Shown here: positions 1-10,276 of the stretch, one piece after another | Numbering within the stretch: position 1 is the first letter of the stretch | How the letters are laid out: every line of letters starts with the position of its first letter | Source: Rhizobium sp. BK650 | GTDB lineage: Bacteria > Pseudomonadota > Alphaproteobacteria > Rhizobiales > Rhizobiaceae | Assembly (NCBI RefSeq): GCF_014195325.1 | Contig: NZ_JACIBK010000008.1 | Span: forward strand, 62,001 to 126,000 | Length of the DNA stretch: 64,000 nt | Direction: 5' to 3' | Program-made: the position numbers and the translations under genes | The notes under the pieces: generated by a model | What the model was told of the DNA's origin: nothing | The model's database searches: none | The model's input: the letters and a program-made list of their open reading frames with translations, nothing else

Positions 1-68
1 CCGGGCCTTAAGGTGCAGTATATGAGGATGTGTCTCGTGCGGCTTTATTGGCGGAATGGTTAATTGCT

Positions 69-305
69 TCAGAATGCCTTGAAGGTCAATGTCGTCAACG
101 AGCGAACGATGCCGGGGATATTGGCGATGTTGTCGTTGATGAACTTGCCGATATCCTGGCCTTCCTCGATATAGACCTTGAGCAGCAGGTCGTAGTTGCC
201 TGATGTCGAATAGAGCTCCGAGACCAGTTCGGTCTTGTAGATGGCGTCGGCGACCTCGTAGGTCTTGCCGGGGGCGCACTGGAGCTGGACGAAAATCGGC
301 TTCAT
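69..305 (-). CDS. Standalone Lrp/AsnC-type ligand-binding (RAM) domain protein
   Basis: Small protein of 78 residues that is almost entirely an AsnC/Lrp C-terminal effector-binding fold (the conserved pattern of a first strand IFVQLQC, a helix around EVADAIYK, and a glycine-containing middle strand SGNYDLLLKVY). There is no helix-turn-helix, so it cannot bind DNA alone; family members of this kind may bind an amino acid or hetero-oligomerise with full Lrp proteins. I chose the internal ATG at 305 rather than the longer reading because AGGAAA lies 6-7 bases upstream. It sits downstream of and co-oriented with the LysR gene, beside a lysine-degradation cluster, which suggests but does not prove an amino-acid-sensing role. 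Confidence 0.8.
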   Translation of the reverse strand: MKPIFVQLQCAPGKTYEVADAIYKTELVSELYSTSGNYDLLLKVYIEEGQDIGKFINDNIANIPGIVRSLTTLTFKAF

Positions 306-376
306 GGGAATTTCCTGCATCGGATTCTGATGGCGCGCATAATGGTCGAAACCGCTGCCGCGATGCAAGCCGTTCC

Positions 377-1285
377 TTATGCCTGTTGATCCGAATGGGC
401 CTCAGAGACGATCCAGTCGCGAAAGGCAGCAAGCGGCGCGTAGTCGGCGCGCTCCGGCGGGAAAGCGAGGTAGTAGCGCTCGCGGCTTTCCGTCTCGCGG
501 TCGACGGCGGCGATGAGATCGCCGCGCTTCAGGTCCTCCTGGATAAGGAACGTCGGCAGAAGAGCGACGCCGAGGCCGGCGATTGCAGCTTGTGCAGCCG
601 TCGCAAACTGGTCGAACAGCATGCCGTGCACGTTTTCAAAGGCGACACCATTATCGGCGAACCAGCGCTCCCAGGCATCGGGCCGTGTCGTCAGATGCAA
701 CAGAGGCACTGTCAGCAGATCTTCCGGGCGGGAAATTGCGTTGCGTTTGAGAAAGTCCGGGCTGCAGGCGGGCAACGTGCGTTCCGACATGAGGAACGCC
801 AGTTCCGCACCCGGCCAGTGCGGATGGCCGAAGTGGATGGCGGCATCGATAGAATCGAGACGGAAGTCGAAGGAGGATAGCCGGGTGACCAGGTTGATCG
901 TGACACCTGGATTGGCCGAAAGGAATCGCCCAAGGCGTGGCGCCAGCCACCGTGTGCCGAAAGTCGGCAGGATTGCGAGGTTCAGCGTGCCGCCGTGTGG
1001 GTTGGCACGGAGATTGAGCGAAGCACTGGAGATACGCCTCAGCGCCTCTCGGATTTCCCGCGCATAGGCATCGCCGGCAAGGGTAAGGCGCACCGTCTGG
1101 CGCTCACGCAGGAAAAGCTCGACGCCAAGCTGTTCCTCCAGCGCCTTGATCTGGCGACTGACGGCGCTCTGCGTCAGGTCGAGCTCACGGGCCGCTGTCG
1201 TCACACTACCGGTACGAGCGACCGCCTCGAAGGCGGCGAGATGGGACGTTGACGGCAAAAAACGCCTTGACGAGAGCATGATCAT
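377..1285 (-). CDS. LysR-family transcriptional regulator
   Basis: 302-residue LysR-type regulator, the usual family length. Residues about 14-72 form the winged helix-turn-helix (the TQSAVSRQIKALEEQLG recognition region is clear), followed by a substrate-binding fold of the GcvA/AmpR-like subgroup (FGTRWLAPRLGRF, then DAAIHFG). It is divergent from the hglS gene with 103 bases between them, the classic arrangement for a LysR regulator controlling its neighbour and itself. The start is ambiguous between the ATG at 1285 and the ATG at 1279 (Met-Ile-Met N-terminus). Inferred role: regulator of the adjacent lysine/pipecolate genes, with a pathway intermediate as probable inducer. Confidence 0.9.
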   Translation of the reverse strand: MIMLSSRRFLPSTSHLAAFEAVARTGSVTTAARELDLTQSAVSRQIKALEEQLGVELFLRERQTVRLTLAGDAYAREIREALRRISSASLNLRANPHGGTLNLAILPTFGTRWLAPRLGRFLSANPGVTINLVTRLSSFDFRLDSIDAAIHFGHPHWPGAELAFLMSERTLPACSPDFLKRNAISRPEDLLTVPLLHLTTRPDAWERWFADNGVAFENVHGMLFDQFATAAQAAIAGLGVALLPTFLIQEDLKRGDLIAAVDRETESRERYYLAFPPERADYAPLAAFRDWIVSEAHSDQQA

Positions 1286-1374
1286 TCCATTTCAGAATGA
1301 GCTGTTTCCAAAACGTCGATATTCACCGCCTCAGAGCTTTTGTAAAGAACTTCATCCTGCAAAATCGGAATGAA
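1282..1374. promoter_or_regulatory. Divergent promoter region with two related inverted repeats
   Basis: Between the LysR gene and hglS there is TCATTC-N7-GAATGA (1282-1300) and a second dyad TTCAT...ATGAA (1351-1374). Both contain the half-site GAATGA. LysR regulators typically bind two such sites in a shared divergent promoter, so these are candidate operator sites; the first overlaps the LysR start codon. This is motif reading only. Confidence 0.35.
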
Positions 1375-1388
1375 CGCGGAGTTCTTTC

Positions 1389-2795
1389 ATGTCCGGCGCC
1401 TTCGTCTCTACGGATCGCATTCGTTCGCTTTTTACCGAAGCCATGTCGCAGATGTACCGGACGGAGGTACCGCAATACGGCACGCTTATCGAGTTGGTGG
1501 GGGAGGTCAACGCCGAAGTCCTCGCAAAAGACCAGGAACTCAGCGAGCGGCTTCGGCGTGCAGGCGAGCTCGAGCGCATCGATGTCGAGCGCCATGGTGC
1601 GATCCGTCTCGGAACGGCCGAGGAACTTTACACCATTCGTCGGCTCTTTGCCGTGATGGGTATGCGATCGGTCGGTTACTATGATCTTTCTGTCGCCGGC
1701 GTTCCCGTGCATTCCACCTGCTTCCGGCCGATCGAAGAGGCGGCGTTGAAAGTCAATCCGTTTCGCGTCTTCACCTCGCTTCTGCGGCTGGAATTGATCG
1801 AGGATGTGGAATTGCGCGCCGAAGCTGCTGATATCCTTGCCAGACGGCGGATCTACACACCGCGTGCCATCGAACTCATCGAGCAACATGAGAATGCTGG
1901 CGGGCTGACCGAGGCGGAAGCGACGGAATTCGTCGCCGAGGCGTTGGAGACCTTTCGGTGGCACGGCGAGGCGACCGTCAGTGCAGAGACCTACAAGCGT
2001 CTGCATGACGCTCATCGCCTGATTGCCGATGTCGTCAGTTTCAAGGGGCCGCATATCAATCATCTGACGCCGCGCACGCTCGATATTGATGAAGTGCAGC
2101 GGCGTATGCCGGAACGCGGCATTACGCCCAAGGCGGTTATTGAAGGCCCGCCGCGGCGCAATTGCGATATCCTGCTGCGGCAGACGAGCTTCAAGGCGCT
2201 GGAGGAACCAATTGCTTTCACAGGCGCTGGTGGGACGGCATCAGGCACGCATACGGCCCGATTCGGTGAGATCGAGCAGCGTGGCGTCGCGCTGACGGTC
2301 AAGGGCCGGACGCTCTATGATCAGCTGCTTGCCTCGGTACGCGGCGAAGTGCAGGTCGGCGCATCCGGCGCCAAGGCCGGCGACTACGGTGCCGAACTTG
2401 CCGAGCGCTTCAAAGCGCTGCCGGATAGCTGGGACGAACTGCGGCGCGAAGGACTGGCCTTCTTCCACTATTCGGCGACGCCTGAAGGTATTGCGGCGAA
2501 GGGCCGGCTGCCGTCCGATCCGGAAGCCCTGATCGCCAAAGGTTATCTGCGTTTTGATCCTGTCATCTACGAGGATTTCCTGCCCGTCAGCGCGGCCGGT
2601 ATCTTCCAGTCGAATCTCGGCACGGACCAGCAGCAGAATTATGCGACACGCTCAAACCGGGATGCTTTCGAAGAGGCGCTTGGCGCTGACGTGCAGGACG
2701 AGCTCGCGCTATACGCCGAGCGGCAGGCAGCCTCGCTTGATATGGCGATGGAAGAGCTCGGCCTTTCCGGCCCGAAGCTGAAGACGGTCGCCTGA
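1389..2795 (+). CDS. hglS: 2-oxoadipate dioxygenase/decarboxylase (HglS, DUF1338)
   Basis: 468-residue protein of the DUF1338/YdcJ family, vicinal-oxygen-chelate fold. The characterised Pseudomonas putida member HglS is an Fe(II) enzyme converting 2-oxoadipate to D-2-hydroxyglutarate late in lysine catabolism. The residues known there as metal ligands and substrate-binding arginine have good counterparts: His69 and Arg73 in the ERHGAIRLGT stretch, His225 in FKGPHINHLTPR, and Glu294 in RFGEIEQRG. The ATG at 1389 is preceded by GCGGAG. It is the first gene of a three-gene set with an FAD oxidase and an ALDH7 dehydrogenase, which fits the preceding pathway steps. Cytoplasmic; no signal sequence. 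Confidence 0.88.
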   Translation: MSGAFVSTDRIRSLFTEAMSQMYRTEVPQYGTLIELVGEVNAEVLAKDQELSERLRRAGELERIDVERHGAIRLGTAEELYTIRRLFAVMGMRSVGYYDLSVAGVPVHSTCFRPIEEAALKVNPFRVFTSLLRLELIEDVELRAEAADILARRRIYTPRAIELIEQHENAGGLTEAEATEFVAEALETFRWHGEATVSAETYKRLHDAHRLIADVVSFKGPHINHLTPRTLDIDEVQRRMPERGITPKAVIEGPPRRNCDILLRQTSFKALEEPIAFTGAGGTASGTHTARFGEIEQRGVALTVKGRTLYDQLLASVRGEVQVGASGAKAGDYGAELAERFKALPDSWDELRREGLAFFHYSATPEGIAAKGRLPSDPEALIAKGYLRFDPVIYEDFLPVSAAGIFQSNLGTDQQQNYATRSNRDAFEEALGADVQDELALYAERQAASLDMAMEELGLSGPKLKTVA

Positions 2796-2864
2796 TATTT
2801 GGCCGCTTCCGCGAGAGCGGAGGCGGCGCTAGAGTGCCGATTTCGATCCTGACTGGACTGTCCG

Positions 2865-4148
2865 ATGCTCAATGATCCCCGTTCCCACGGCCTGTGGGAA
2901 AAGACTGCTCCTCAGCCGCCCGCCACGTCAGCGCTGGAAGGCGCGGTCGAGGCTGATGTTGTTATCGTCGGCGGCGGCTATACCGGCCTTTCCTCCGGTC
3001 TGCATCTCGCAGAGGCGGGCTCACGCGTCGTGCTGCTGGAAGCGAAGGAGATCGGCTTCGGTGGGGCAGGCCGCAATGTCGGCCTGATCAATGCCGGCAT
3101 GTGGGTCATGCCTGATGATCTGCCTGGCGTGCTTGGCCCCGTCTATGGCGAGCGGTTGCTCGACCTACTCGGCAACGCGCCGCGACTGGTAATGGAGCTG
3201 ATCGAGAAGCATAGCATCGCCTGCGAACTCGAAAGGCAGGGTACGCTGCATTGCGCGGTCGGTGCGGATGGCTTGAAGGAAGTTGAGGATCGGTACAAGC
3301 AGTGGTCAGCGCGCGGCGCCCCCGTCGCGCTGCTCGACGCCGATGAGACTGCAAAACGCATCGGCACGAATGCCTATGCCGGATCGCTTCTCGATATGCG
3401 GGCCGGTACGCTGCAGCCGCTTGCTTATGCGCGCGGACTCGCACATGCCGCGCAGAGGGCGGGCGTCGAGCTATACACGGCGAGCCCGGTTATCGCGACG
3501 GAACGGCAAGGCAGCCGCTGGGTGGTGAAAACGGCACGCGGACAGGTCACTGCCAATTGGATCATCGTCGCGACCGACGCCTATAGCACCGGTCCCTGGG
3601 AGCAGGTGCGCAACGAGCAAGTGTTTCTCCCTTACTTCAATTTCGCTACCGTGCCACTCGGTCACAATCTGCGCCAATCGATCCTGCCCAATCGCGAGGG
3701 TGTATGGGATACGAAGGAAATCCTCTCGTCCTTCCGTATGGACCAGGCAGGGCGCCTTGTCTTCGGCAGTGTCGGGGCACTGCGCAATACCGGCCTCTCC
3801 ATTCACAAGGGCTGGGCCAAGCGCTCGCTGAAGCGGCTTTTCCCCGAGATCGGCGATATCGAGTTTGAATGCGAGTGGTATGGCCAGATCGGCATGACCG
3901 ATAATGCACTGCCGCGTTTCCACAAATTCGCTCCCAATGTCATTGGCTTTTCGGGCTATAATGGCCGCGGGATCGCTCCCGGCACGGTGTTCGGCCGCAC
4001 ATTGGCCGAGCATATCCTTGGACGGTTGGGCGAAACGGATTTGCCTCTGCCCCTAACGGATCCTCGCGAGCCGAGCTTCCGTGCGCTCAAGGAATTATGG
4101 TACGAAGCCGGCGCTCAGGTCGCCCATTTCGCCGATGCCCGTTTCTGA
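2865..4148 (+). CDS. amaA: FAD-dependent amine/amino acid oxidoreductase, probable L-pipecolate oxidase
   Basis: 427-residue DAO-superfamily flavoprotein. The dinucleotide-binding motif GGGYTG is at residues 36-41 and ends in the FAD ribose-binding acid of VVLLEAKE; the C-terminal FAD motif FSGYNGRGIAPGT is also present. The family includes PuuB-like gamma-glutamylputrescine oxidases and AmaA L-pipecolate oxidase. Placement between hglS and an AmaB-like dehydrogenase favours AmaA, which makes the piperideine-6-carboxylate used by the next gene. The gene symbol therefore rests on context; sequence alone would support only 'FAD-binding oxidoreductase'. The N-terminal WEK/TAP stretch is typical of PuuB/AmaA-like proteins. 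Confidence 0.75.
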   Translation: MLNDPRSHGLWEKTAPQPPATSALEGAVEADVVIVGGGYTGLSSGLHLAEAGSRVVLLEAKEIGFGGAGRNVGLINAGMWVMPDDLPGVLGPVYGERLLDLLGNAPRLVMELIEKHSIACELERQGTLHCAVGADGLKEVEDRYKQWSARGAPVALLDADETAKRIGTNAYAGSLLDMRAGTLQPLAYARGLAHAAQRAGVELYTASPVIATERQGSRWVVKTARGQVTANWIIVATDAYSTGPWEQVRNEQVFLPYFNFATVPLGHNLRQSILPNREGVWDTKEILSSFRMDQAGRLVFGSVGALRNTGLSIHKGWAKRSLKRLFPEIGDIEFECEWYGQIGMTDNALPRFHKFAPNVIGFSGYNGRGIAPGTVFGRTLAEHILGRLGETDLPLPLTDPREPSFRALKELWYEAGAQVAHFADARF

Positions 4149-4172
4149 GAACAACAAGACTGGAACCACGAC

Positions 4173-5711
<1,539 letters not shown>

Positions 5712-6032
5712 GCTGCTGTGCGCCTTTCCCGATTAGACCGAGCATTCTGCTGGCCCAAACGGAGCAGGCGGGTCGATCAGGCGGGCCGTTTCAGCTAACC
5801 TTCCCGCAGATCTGCCTGGCAAATCGACAAGAGTTTGAATCGCCTGACGCACGTATCGCTTTACCATGTGAAGCGGTGCGGGCAGTGGGCCCTGCCTCTT
5901 TCCTCGGGGATCAAAGGCGATCGGCTCGAACCTACCCGGAGAAATGCCCTTCCCCGTCAGCCTTGCCTCACGAAAACCTGCCGGGCTCCAGCGTCCGCCG
6001 ATATGGTGCAGTTGCCGGCAAATTGCCGGGGC

Positions 6033-6170
6033 CTGCATAGGGTGCATAGAATGCATAGGCACTTTCCTACGCCCCCTAGAAAATGTCAGATTCATTATCT
6101 GTCATATATGTGGCTGACATCTCTCACGTAAGGGAGGGAGAAACCTATGCATCTTATGCATCCTATGCAG
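6033..6170. repeat. Inverted-repeat array of 9-bp TGCATAG units
   Basis: The left arm (6033-6059) has three TGCATAG units at exactly 9-bp spacing; the right arm (6144-6170) is its reverse complement with 24 of 27 positions identical. The 84-bp spacer also contains a smaller dyad (ATGTCAG ... CTGACAT). The whole is a long imperfect palindrome of about 138 bp beginning CTGCATAGG and ending CCTATGCAG. It could be a miniature inverted-repeat element or a multi-site operator; no duplicated flanking target is obvious. Confidence 0.6.
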
Positions 6171-6305
6171 TAAGCTCACATCCAACGCATTGGAATCTGA
6201 TAGGCGGCACCTCATCGGCGTCACTTTTTACAATATCGGAATTTATTCCGCTTAAAGATGAAATTATGAGTCAAGATATCGTGATGTGATTTTTGGCCGG
6301 GAAAC

Positions 6306-6322
6306 TTGAAATTGTCAGTCAA
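6306..6322. promoter_or_regulatory. Iron-responsive operator (RirA-type IRO box)
   Basis: TTGA-AATTGTCAG-TCAA matches the rhizobial TGA-N9-TCA iron-responsive operator bound by RirA, extended by one base on each side. It lies 60 bases before the start of the iron-binding protein gene, where repression under iron sufficiency would be expected. The match is short, so the supporting context (ferric transporter downstream) matters. Confidence 0.55.
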
Positions 6323-6381
6323 CAAAAATATACGCCTGCCATCCCTTCGGGGAGCTAGGTGACATCGCCACGGAGGCCATC

Positions 6382-7407
6382 ATGAGAATTGCTCTTACCC
6401 GTTTTTCCGGCGCGCTCGCGCTTGCCGCTTCACTCCTCGCCGCTACCGCCCTCGCAGGCAATGCCAATGCGCAAGGCTCCGAAGGCATCGTCGTCTACAA
6501 TGCTCAGCATGAAAGCCTTGGCCGCGAATGGATCGATGCCTTCACCAAGGAGACCGGCATCAAGGTCACCATGCGCCAGGGCGGCGACATGCAGTTCGCC
6601 AACCAGATCATCCAGGAAGGCGACGCTTCGCCTGCTGACGTCTTCCTCACCGAAAATTCACCTGCGATGACGCTGGTCGACGATGCTGGTCTGTTCGCGC
6701 CGATTGAGAAGGATACGCTAGATCAGGTTCCGGAACAGTATCGCCCAGCGGACGGCATGTGGACCGGCATTGCTGCCCGCACCACAGTTTTTGCTTATGA
6801 CAAGACGAAGCTCACCGAAGACAAGCTGCCGAAGTCGATGCTCGACCTTCAGGATCCGGCCTGGAAAGGCCGCTGGGGTGCGGCTCCTGCCGGCGCTGAC
6901 TTCCAGGCTATCGTTGCCGCGCTCCTGCAGTTGAAGGGCGAAGACGCCACCAAGGCCTGGCTGAAGGGCCTGAAGGACAATGCCACTGCCTACAAGGGCA
7001 ATAGCGTCGCCATGAAGGCCGTCAACGCCGGCGAAGTCGAAGGCGCAATCATCTATCACTACTACTGGTTCGGTGATCAGGCGAAGACCGGGGAGAACAG
7101 CAAGAATGTCGGCCTGCATTACTTCAAGAACCAGGACCCGGGCGCTTTCGTCAGTGTTTCTGGCGGCGGTATCCTGAAGTCCACGCAGCACATGAAGGAA
7201 GCTCAAGCTTTCATCAAGTATCTCACCAGCAAGGCTGGCCAGGCGGTTCTCAAGGACGGCAATTCCTTTGAATATGCCGTCGGCAAGGATGCTGCTTCCA
7301 ACAGCAAGCTGGTGCCGCTTGCCGACCTCAACGCTCCTGACGTCGAAGCCTCGACCCTCGACAGCAAGAAGGTTGTGGAGCTGATGACGGCCGCTGGTCT
7401 CCTCTAA
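6382..7407 (+). CDS. fbpA: Periplasmic ferric-iron-binding protein (FbpA/AfuA family)
   Basis: 341-residue extracellular solute-binding protein. Residues 1 to about 30 are a Sec signal peptide (hydrophobic alanine-rich core, cleavage near GNANAQ). The mature protein opens with GIVVYNAQHESLG, typical of the FbpA/IdiA family, and has the paired tyrosines of the iron site in YHYYW (residues 225-229). It would capture Fe(III) in the periplasm for the permease and ATPase that follow. Regulation by RirA is suggested by the operator 60 bases upstream. Thiamine- or phosphonate-type binding proteins share the fold but lack the paired tyrosines. Confidence 0.85.
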   Translation: MRIALTRFSGALALAASLLAATALAGNANAQGSEGIVVYNAQHESLGREWIDAFTKETGIKVTMRQGGDMQFANQIIQEGDASPADVFLTENSPAMTLVDDAGLFAPIEKDTLDQVPEQYRPADGMWTGIAARTTVFAYDKTKLTEDKLPKSMLDLQDPAWKGRWGAAPAGADFQAIVAALLQLKGEDATKAWLKGLKDNATAYKGNSVAMKAVNAGEVEGAIIYHYYWFGDQAKTGENSKNVGLHYFKNQDPGAFVSVSGGGILKSTQHMKEAQAFIKYLTSKAGQAVLKDGNSFEYAVGKDAASNSKLVPLADLNAPDVEASTLDSKKVVELMTAAGLL

Positions 7408-7541
7408 GCTTTTCTGCCGCAGTCTTCTTTCCGGCCAAAACTATTGCTTTTGGCTCAAGAAAACCTTACGGCATGACGAAATCCGGCAACCGCTCTTCAA
7501 AGGCGGTTGCCTTCCTTTATCGGCGTGTGAAGGCATAGGCC

Positions 7542-9140
7542 TTGCTGCAAGACAACAGATTGCTCGCATCCGGCAATGAGGCGCCGGTGACGCCAGGGGG
7601 CGCGCCAATGGTTTTGCCGCGTGGGCGCGTGCCACACGCTTCCGTCGTCCTCCTTGCATCCATCGTGGCGATCTTCAGCCTCGTGCCGCTCGGCTTTATC
7701 GCCTGGGTAACCTACGACGTCGGCTGGGAAACGGTGAAGACGCTGGTCTTCCGCCCGCGCGTCGGCGAGCTTCTCGTCAATACGGTTCTCCTGGAATCGA
7801 TCACCATTCCGCTGTCGATCGTGCTGGCCGTGACGCTCGCCTGGCTGACGGAGCGGACGGATATCCCGCTTGCGCGGCTCTGGGCGTGGCTCGCTATTGC
7901 TCCCCTCGCCGTGCCGGCCTTCGTGCATTCCTACGCGTGGGTGAGCCTGCTTCCAGGCATGCGCGGGTTGCAGAGCGGCGTCTTCATTTCTGTGCTTGCT
8001 TATTATCCGTTTCTCTATCTGCCGGTCGCGGCGGCGCTGCGCCGGCTCGATCCGGCGATCGAGGATGCCGCTGCCTCTCTCGGTCTCAATCCGTGGCGTG
8101 TCTTCTTCCGGACGATCCTGCCGCAGCTTCGCCTGGCCATTTGCGGCGGCTCGCTGTTGATTGCGCTGCACCTGCTGTCGGAATACGGTCTGTTTGTGAT
8201 GATCCGCTTCGACACGTTCGCGACCGCGATCGTCGACCAGTTCCAGTCTTCCTACAATAGTCCCGCCTCCAACATGCTCGGCGGCGTTCTCGTCGCCTGC
8301 TGCCTTTTCCTGCTCGGCCTCGAGATCCTGCTGCGCGGCAATGAGCGATATGCGCGCGTCGGCTCCGGCTCGGCGCGTCCGGGCGATCGCCGTCGGCTCG
8401 GATGGTTCGTGGTGCCGGCTATGGCGCTGCCGATCATCCTTGCCCTGCTGACGCTTGGCGTGCCGCTGCTCACGCTCGGCCGCTGGCTTTATCTCGGCGG
8501 GTTCGGTATCTGGCGTATAGAGGTTGTAAGCGCCTTTGTGCAGACGATCGTTCTCGCCATTGCCGGCGGTGTATTGACGACGATTGCCGCTGCCCCGATG
8601 GCCTGGCTTTCGGTTCGTGCGCCGGGCCGCCTCCAGCGCATTCTCGAGGCCTGTCACTATTATGTCGGCTCGCTGCCGGGCGTTGTCGTGGCCCTGGCGC
8701 TGGTTTCCATCACGGTCCGTCTCATCCTGCCGCTCTACCAGACCTTCGCAACGCTTCTCATAGCCTACGTGCTGCTTTTCCTGCCGCGCGCTATGGTCGG
8801 CCTGCGCGCCAGTATCGCGCAGGCGCCTATCGAGCTCGAGCGGGCGGCAATGGGCCTCGGCCGCACGCCAGGGCAGGCAGTGCGGCAGATCACCATGCGG
8901 CTTGCAGCACCTGGTGCTGCTGCCAGCGTGGCACTTGCTGCGCTCGGCATCACCAATGAATTGACCGCGACGCTGATGCTGTCGCCGAACGGCGTCGATA
9001 CGCTGGCGACGAAATTCTGGTCGCTGACCAGCGAGATAGATTATGTCTCGGCGGCACCTTACGCCTTCATGATGGTCGTGCTGTCGTTTCCGCTCACCCT
9101 CATGCTCTATACCCAATCGAAACGGACTGCCGGCCAATGA
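7542..9140 (+). CDS. fbpB: Ferric-iron ABC transporter permease (FbpB family)
   Basis: 532-residue inner-membrane protein with two fused binding-protein-dependent permease halves, about 12 hydrophobic segments. EAA-loop signatures appear in each half (EDAAASLGLNPWRVFFRTILP and ERAAMGLGRTPGQAVRQIT), where the ATPase docks. The frame opens at TTG 7542, but an ATG at 7608 preceded by AGGGGG would shorten it by 22 residues and is an equally plausible start. It overlaps the ATPase gene by four bases (ATGA), indicating translational coupling. The fused two-domain form is normal for iron permeases of this family. Confidence 0.88.
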   Translation: MLQDNRLLASGNEAPVTPGGAPMVLPRGRVPHASVVLLASIVAIFSLVPLGFIAWVTYDVGWETVKTLVFRPRVGELLVNTVLLESITIPLSIVLAVTLAWLTERTDIPLARLWAWLAIAPLAVPAFVHSYAWVSLLPGMRGLQSGVFISVLAYYPFLYLPVAAALRRLDPAIEDAAASLGLNPWRVFFRTILPQLRLAICGGSLLIALHLLSEYGLFVMIRFDTFATAIVDQFQSSYNSPASNMLGGVLVACCLFLLGLEILLRGNERYARVGSGSARPGDRRRLGWFVVPAMALPIILALLTLGVPLLTLGRWLYLGGFGIWRIEVVSAFVQTIVLAIAGGVLTTIAAAPMAWLSVRAPGRLQRILEACHYYVGSLPGVVVALALVSITVRLILPLYQTFATLLIAYVLLFLPRAMVGLRASIAQAPIELERAAMGLGRTPGQAVRQITMRLAAPGAAASVALAALGITNELTATLMLSPNGVDTLATKFWSLTSEIDYVSAAPYAFMMVVLSFPLTLMLYTQSKRTAGQ

Positions 9141-10174
9141 CGCTGCTTACGATCGACAATATCAGCAAGCGCTATGGCCCGGTTCAGGCCTTAAAGGATA
9201 TCTCGCTTGAAGTGCAGGCTGGCAGCCGCACGGCTGTCGTTGGTCCCTCCGGCTCCGGCAAGACGACCCTGCTGCGCATCATTGCCGGGTTTGAGCAGCC
9301 TGATGTCGGCAGGGTGACGCTGGACGGTCAGGTTCTGGCTGACGGGCCGGCCTGCGTGCCCGCCCATAAACGCGGCATCGGCATCGTCTCGCAGGATGGC
9401 GCGCTCTTTCCGCATCTCAGTGTCGCCGACAATATCGGTTTCGGCTTTGAGCGCGGCGCGCCGGATCGGGAAAAGCGCATCCTCGATCTCCTGGAAATGG
9501 TGGAGCTCGATCGCGGCATGCTGGAGCGTCGTCCGCACCAGCTCTCCGGCGGCCAGCAGCAGCGCGTGGCACTTGCGCGCGCGCTTGGCCGCCGGCCGCG
9601 CCTCATGCTGCTCGACGAGCCCTTTTCGGCGCTGGATACCGGCCTCAGGGAAAATATGCGCAAGGCGGTTGCCCGCGTTCTCCAAGCGGCCGGCATCACG
9701 ACGATCCTCGTGACGCATGATCAGGGTGAGGCCCTGTCATTTGCCGATCAGGTTGCGGTACTGCGCGAGGGCAAGCTGGTGCAGGCCGGTACGCCGCAGA
9801 CGCTTTATCTCAAGCCGCGTGACCGCGAGACGGCGCTTTTCCTCGGAGATGCGGTCATGCTGCCGGCGATCATCAAGAACGGTTTTGCCGACTGCGCGCT
9901 CGGCAGTGTGCCCGTCGACGGAGCTCATCAGGGCAAGGCGGAAATCATGCTGCGGCCGGAGCAGATCCGTGTCGTCGTCGACGAGGCGAATGCGAAATAT
10001 GGCGGGCGTGTCGTGGATGTGGAATTCGGCGGTGCGACCTGCACCGTAGCGGTATCGCTTGCGGCCGTCGCCCTTCCGCCGATCCTGATCAAGACATCAA
10101 GCGTGGCATTGCCAACACCAGGCGATCTCGTTCGTCTGGATATTGCCGGCAAGGCACACGTTTTTTCGCGTTAA
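9137..10174 (+). CDS. fbpC: Ferric-iron ABC transporter ATP-binding protein (FbpC family)
   Basis: 345-residue ATPase. Walker A GPSGSGKT is at 36-43, the ABC signature LSGGQQQ at about 136-142, Walker B LMLLDEP at 156-162 and the switch histidine in LVTHDQGEA; the C-terminal part (from about 230) is a TOBE/OB-type regulatory domain. It powers import through the preceding permease. Last gene of the three-gene operon; the following gene is convergent. Confidence 0.9.
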   Translation: MTLLTIDNISKRYGPVQALKDISLEVQAGSRTAVVGPSGSGKTTLLRIIAGFEQPDVGRVTLDGQVLADGPACVPAHKRGIGIVSQDGALFPHLSVADNIGFGFERGAPDREKRILDLLEMVELDRGMLERRPHQLSGGQQQRVALARALGRRPRLMLLDEPFSALDTGLRENMRKAVARVLQAAGITTILVTHDQGEALSFADQVAVLREGKLVQAGTPQTLYLKPRDRETALFLGDAVMLPAIIKNGFADCALGSVPVDGAHQGKAEIMLRPEQIRVVVDEANAKYGGRVVDVEFGGATCTVAVSLAAVALPPILIKTSSVALPTPGDLVRLDIAGKAHVFSR

Positions 10175-10276
10175 ATTTGGAGCATTTCCGGTTTCTTCGA
10201 AATCCGAAAATCTTCCTTACTTCTATTTTTACGCAATTCCCAAGGCAAAACCGCCGCGCACTTCTGCTGGAATTGC

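Larger units (their letters stand above)
5712..6381. other. 670-bp intergenic region without a convincing gene
   Basis: Between amaB and the iron transporter. The only long open frames (a minus frame over 5733-6095 and a plus frame over 6083-6289) have no recognisable domain and no good ribosome site, so I do not call them. The region does contain an inverted-repeat array (6033-6170) and an iron-operator-like site (6306-6322), listed separately. No clear rho-independent terminator was seen after amaB. Confidence 0.6.

Noticed and set aside
5733..6095. 120-residue minus-strand frame in the intergenic region after amaB
   Set aside because: No domain, no ribosome site, and it begins within the repeat array.
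6083..6289. 68-residue plus frame containing a YASYAS repeat
   Set aside because: The peptide repeat is just the 9-bp DNA repeat read in frame; no ribosome site.
7497..9137. 546-residue minus-strand open frame opposite the iron permease
   Set aside because: Highly charged Arg/His/Asp-rich product typical of the antisense of a high-GC membrane-protein gene; no domain, no ribosome site.
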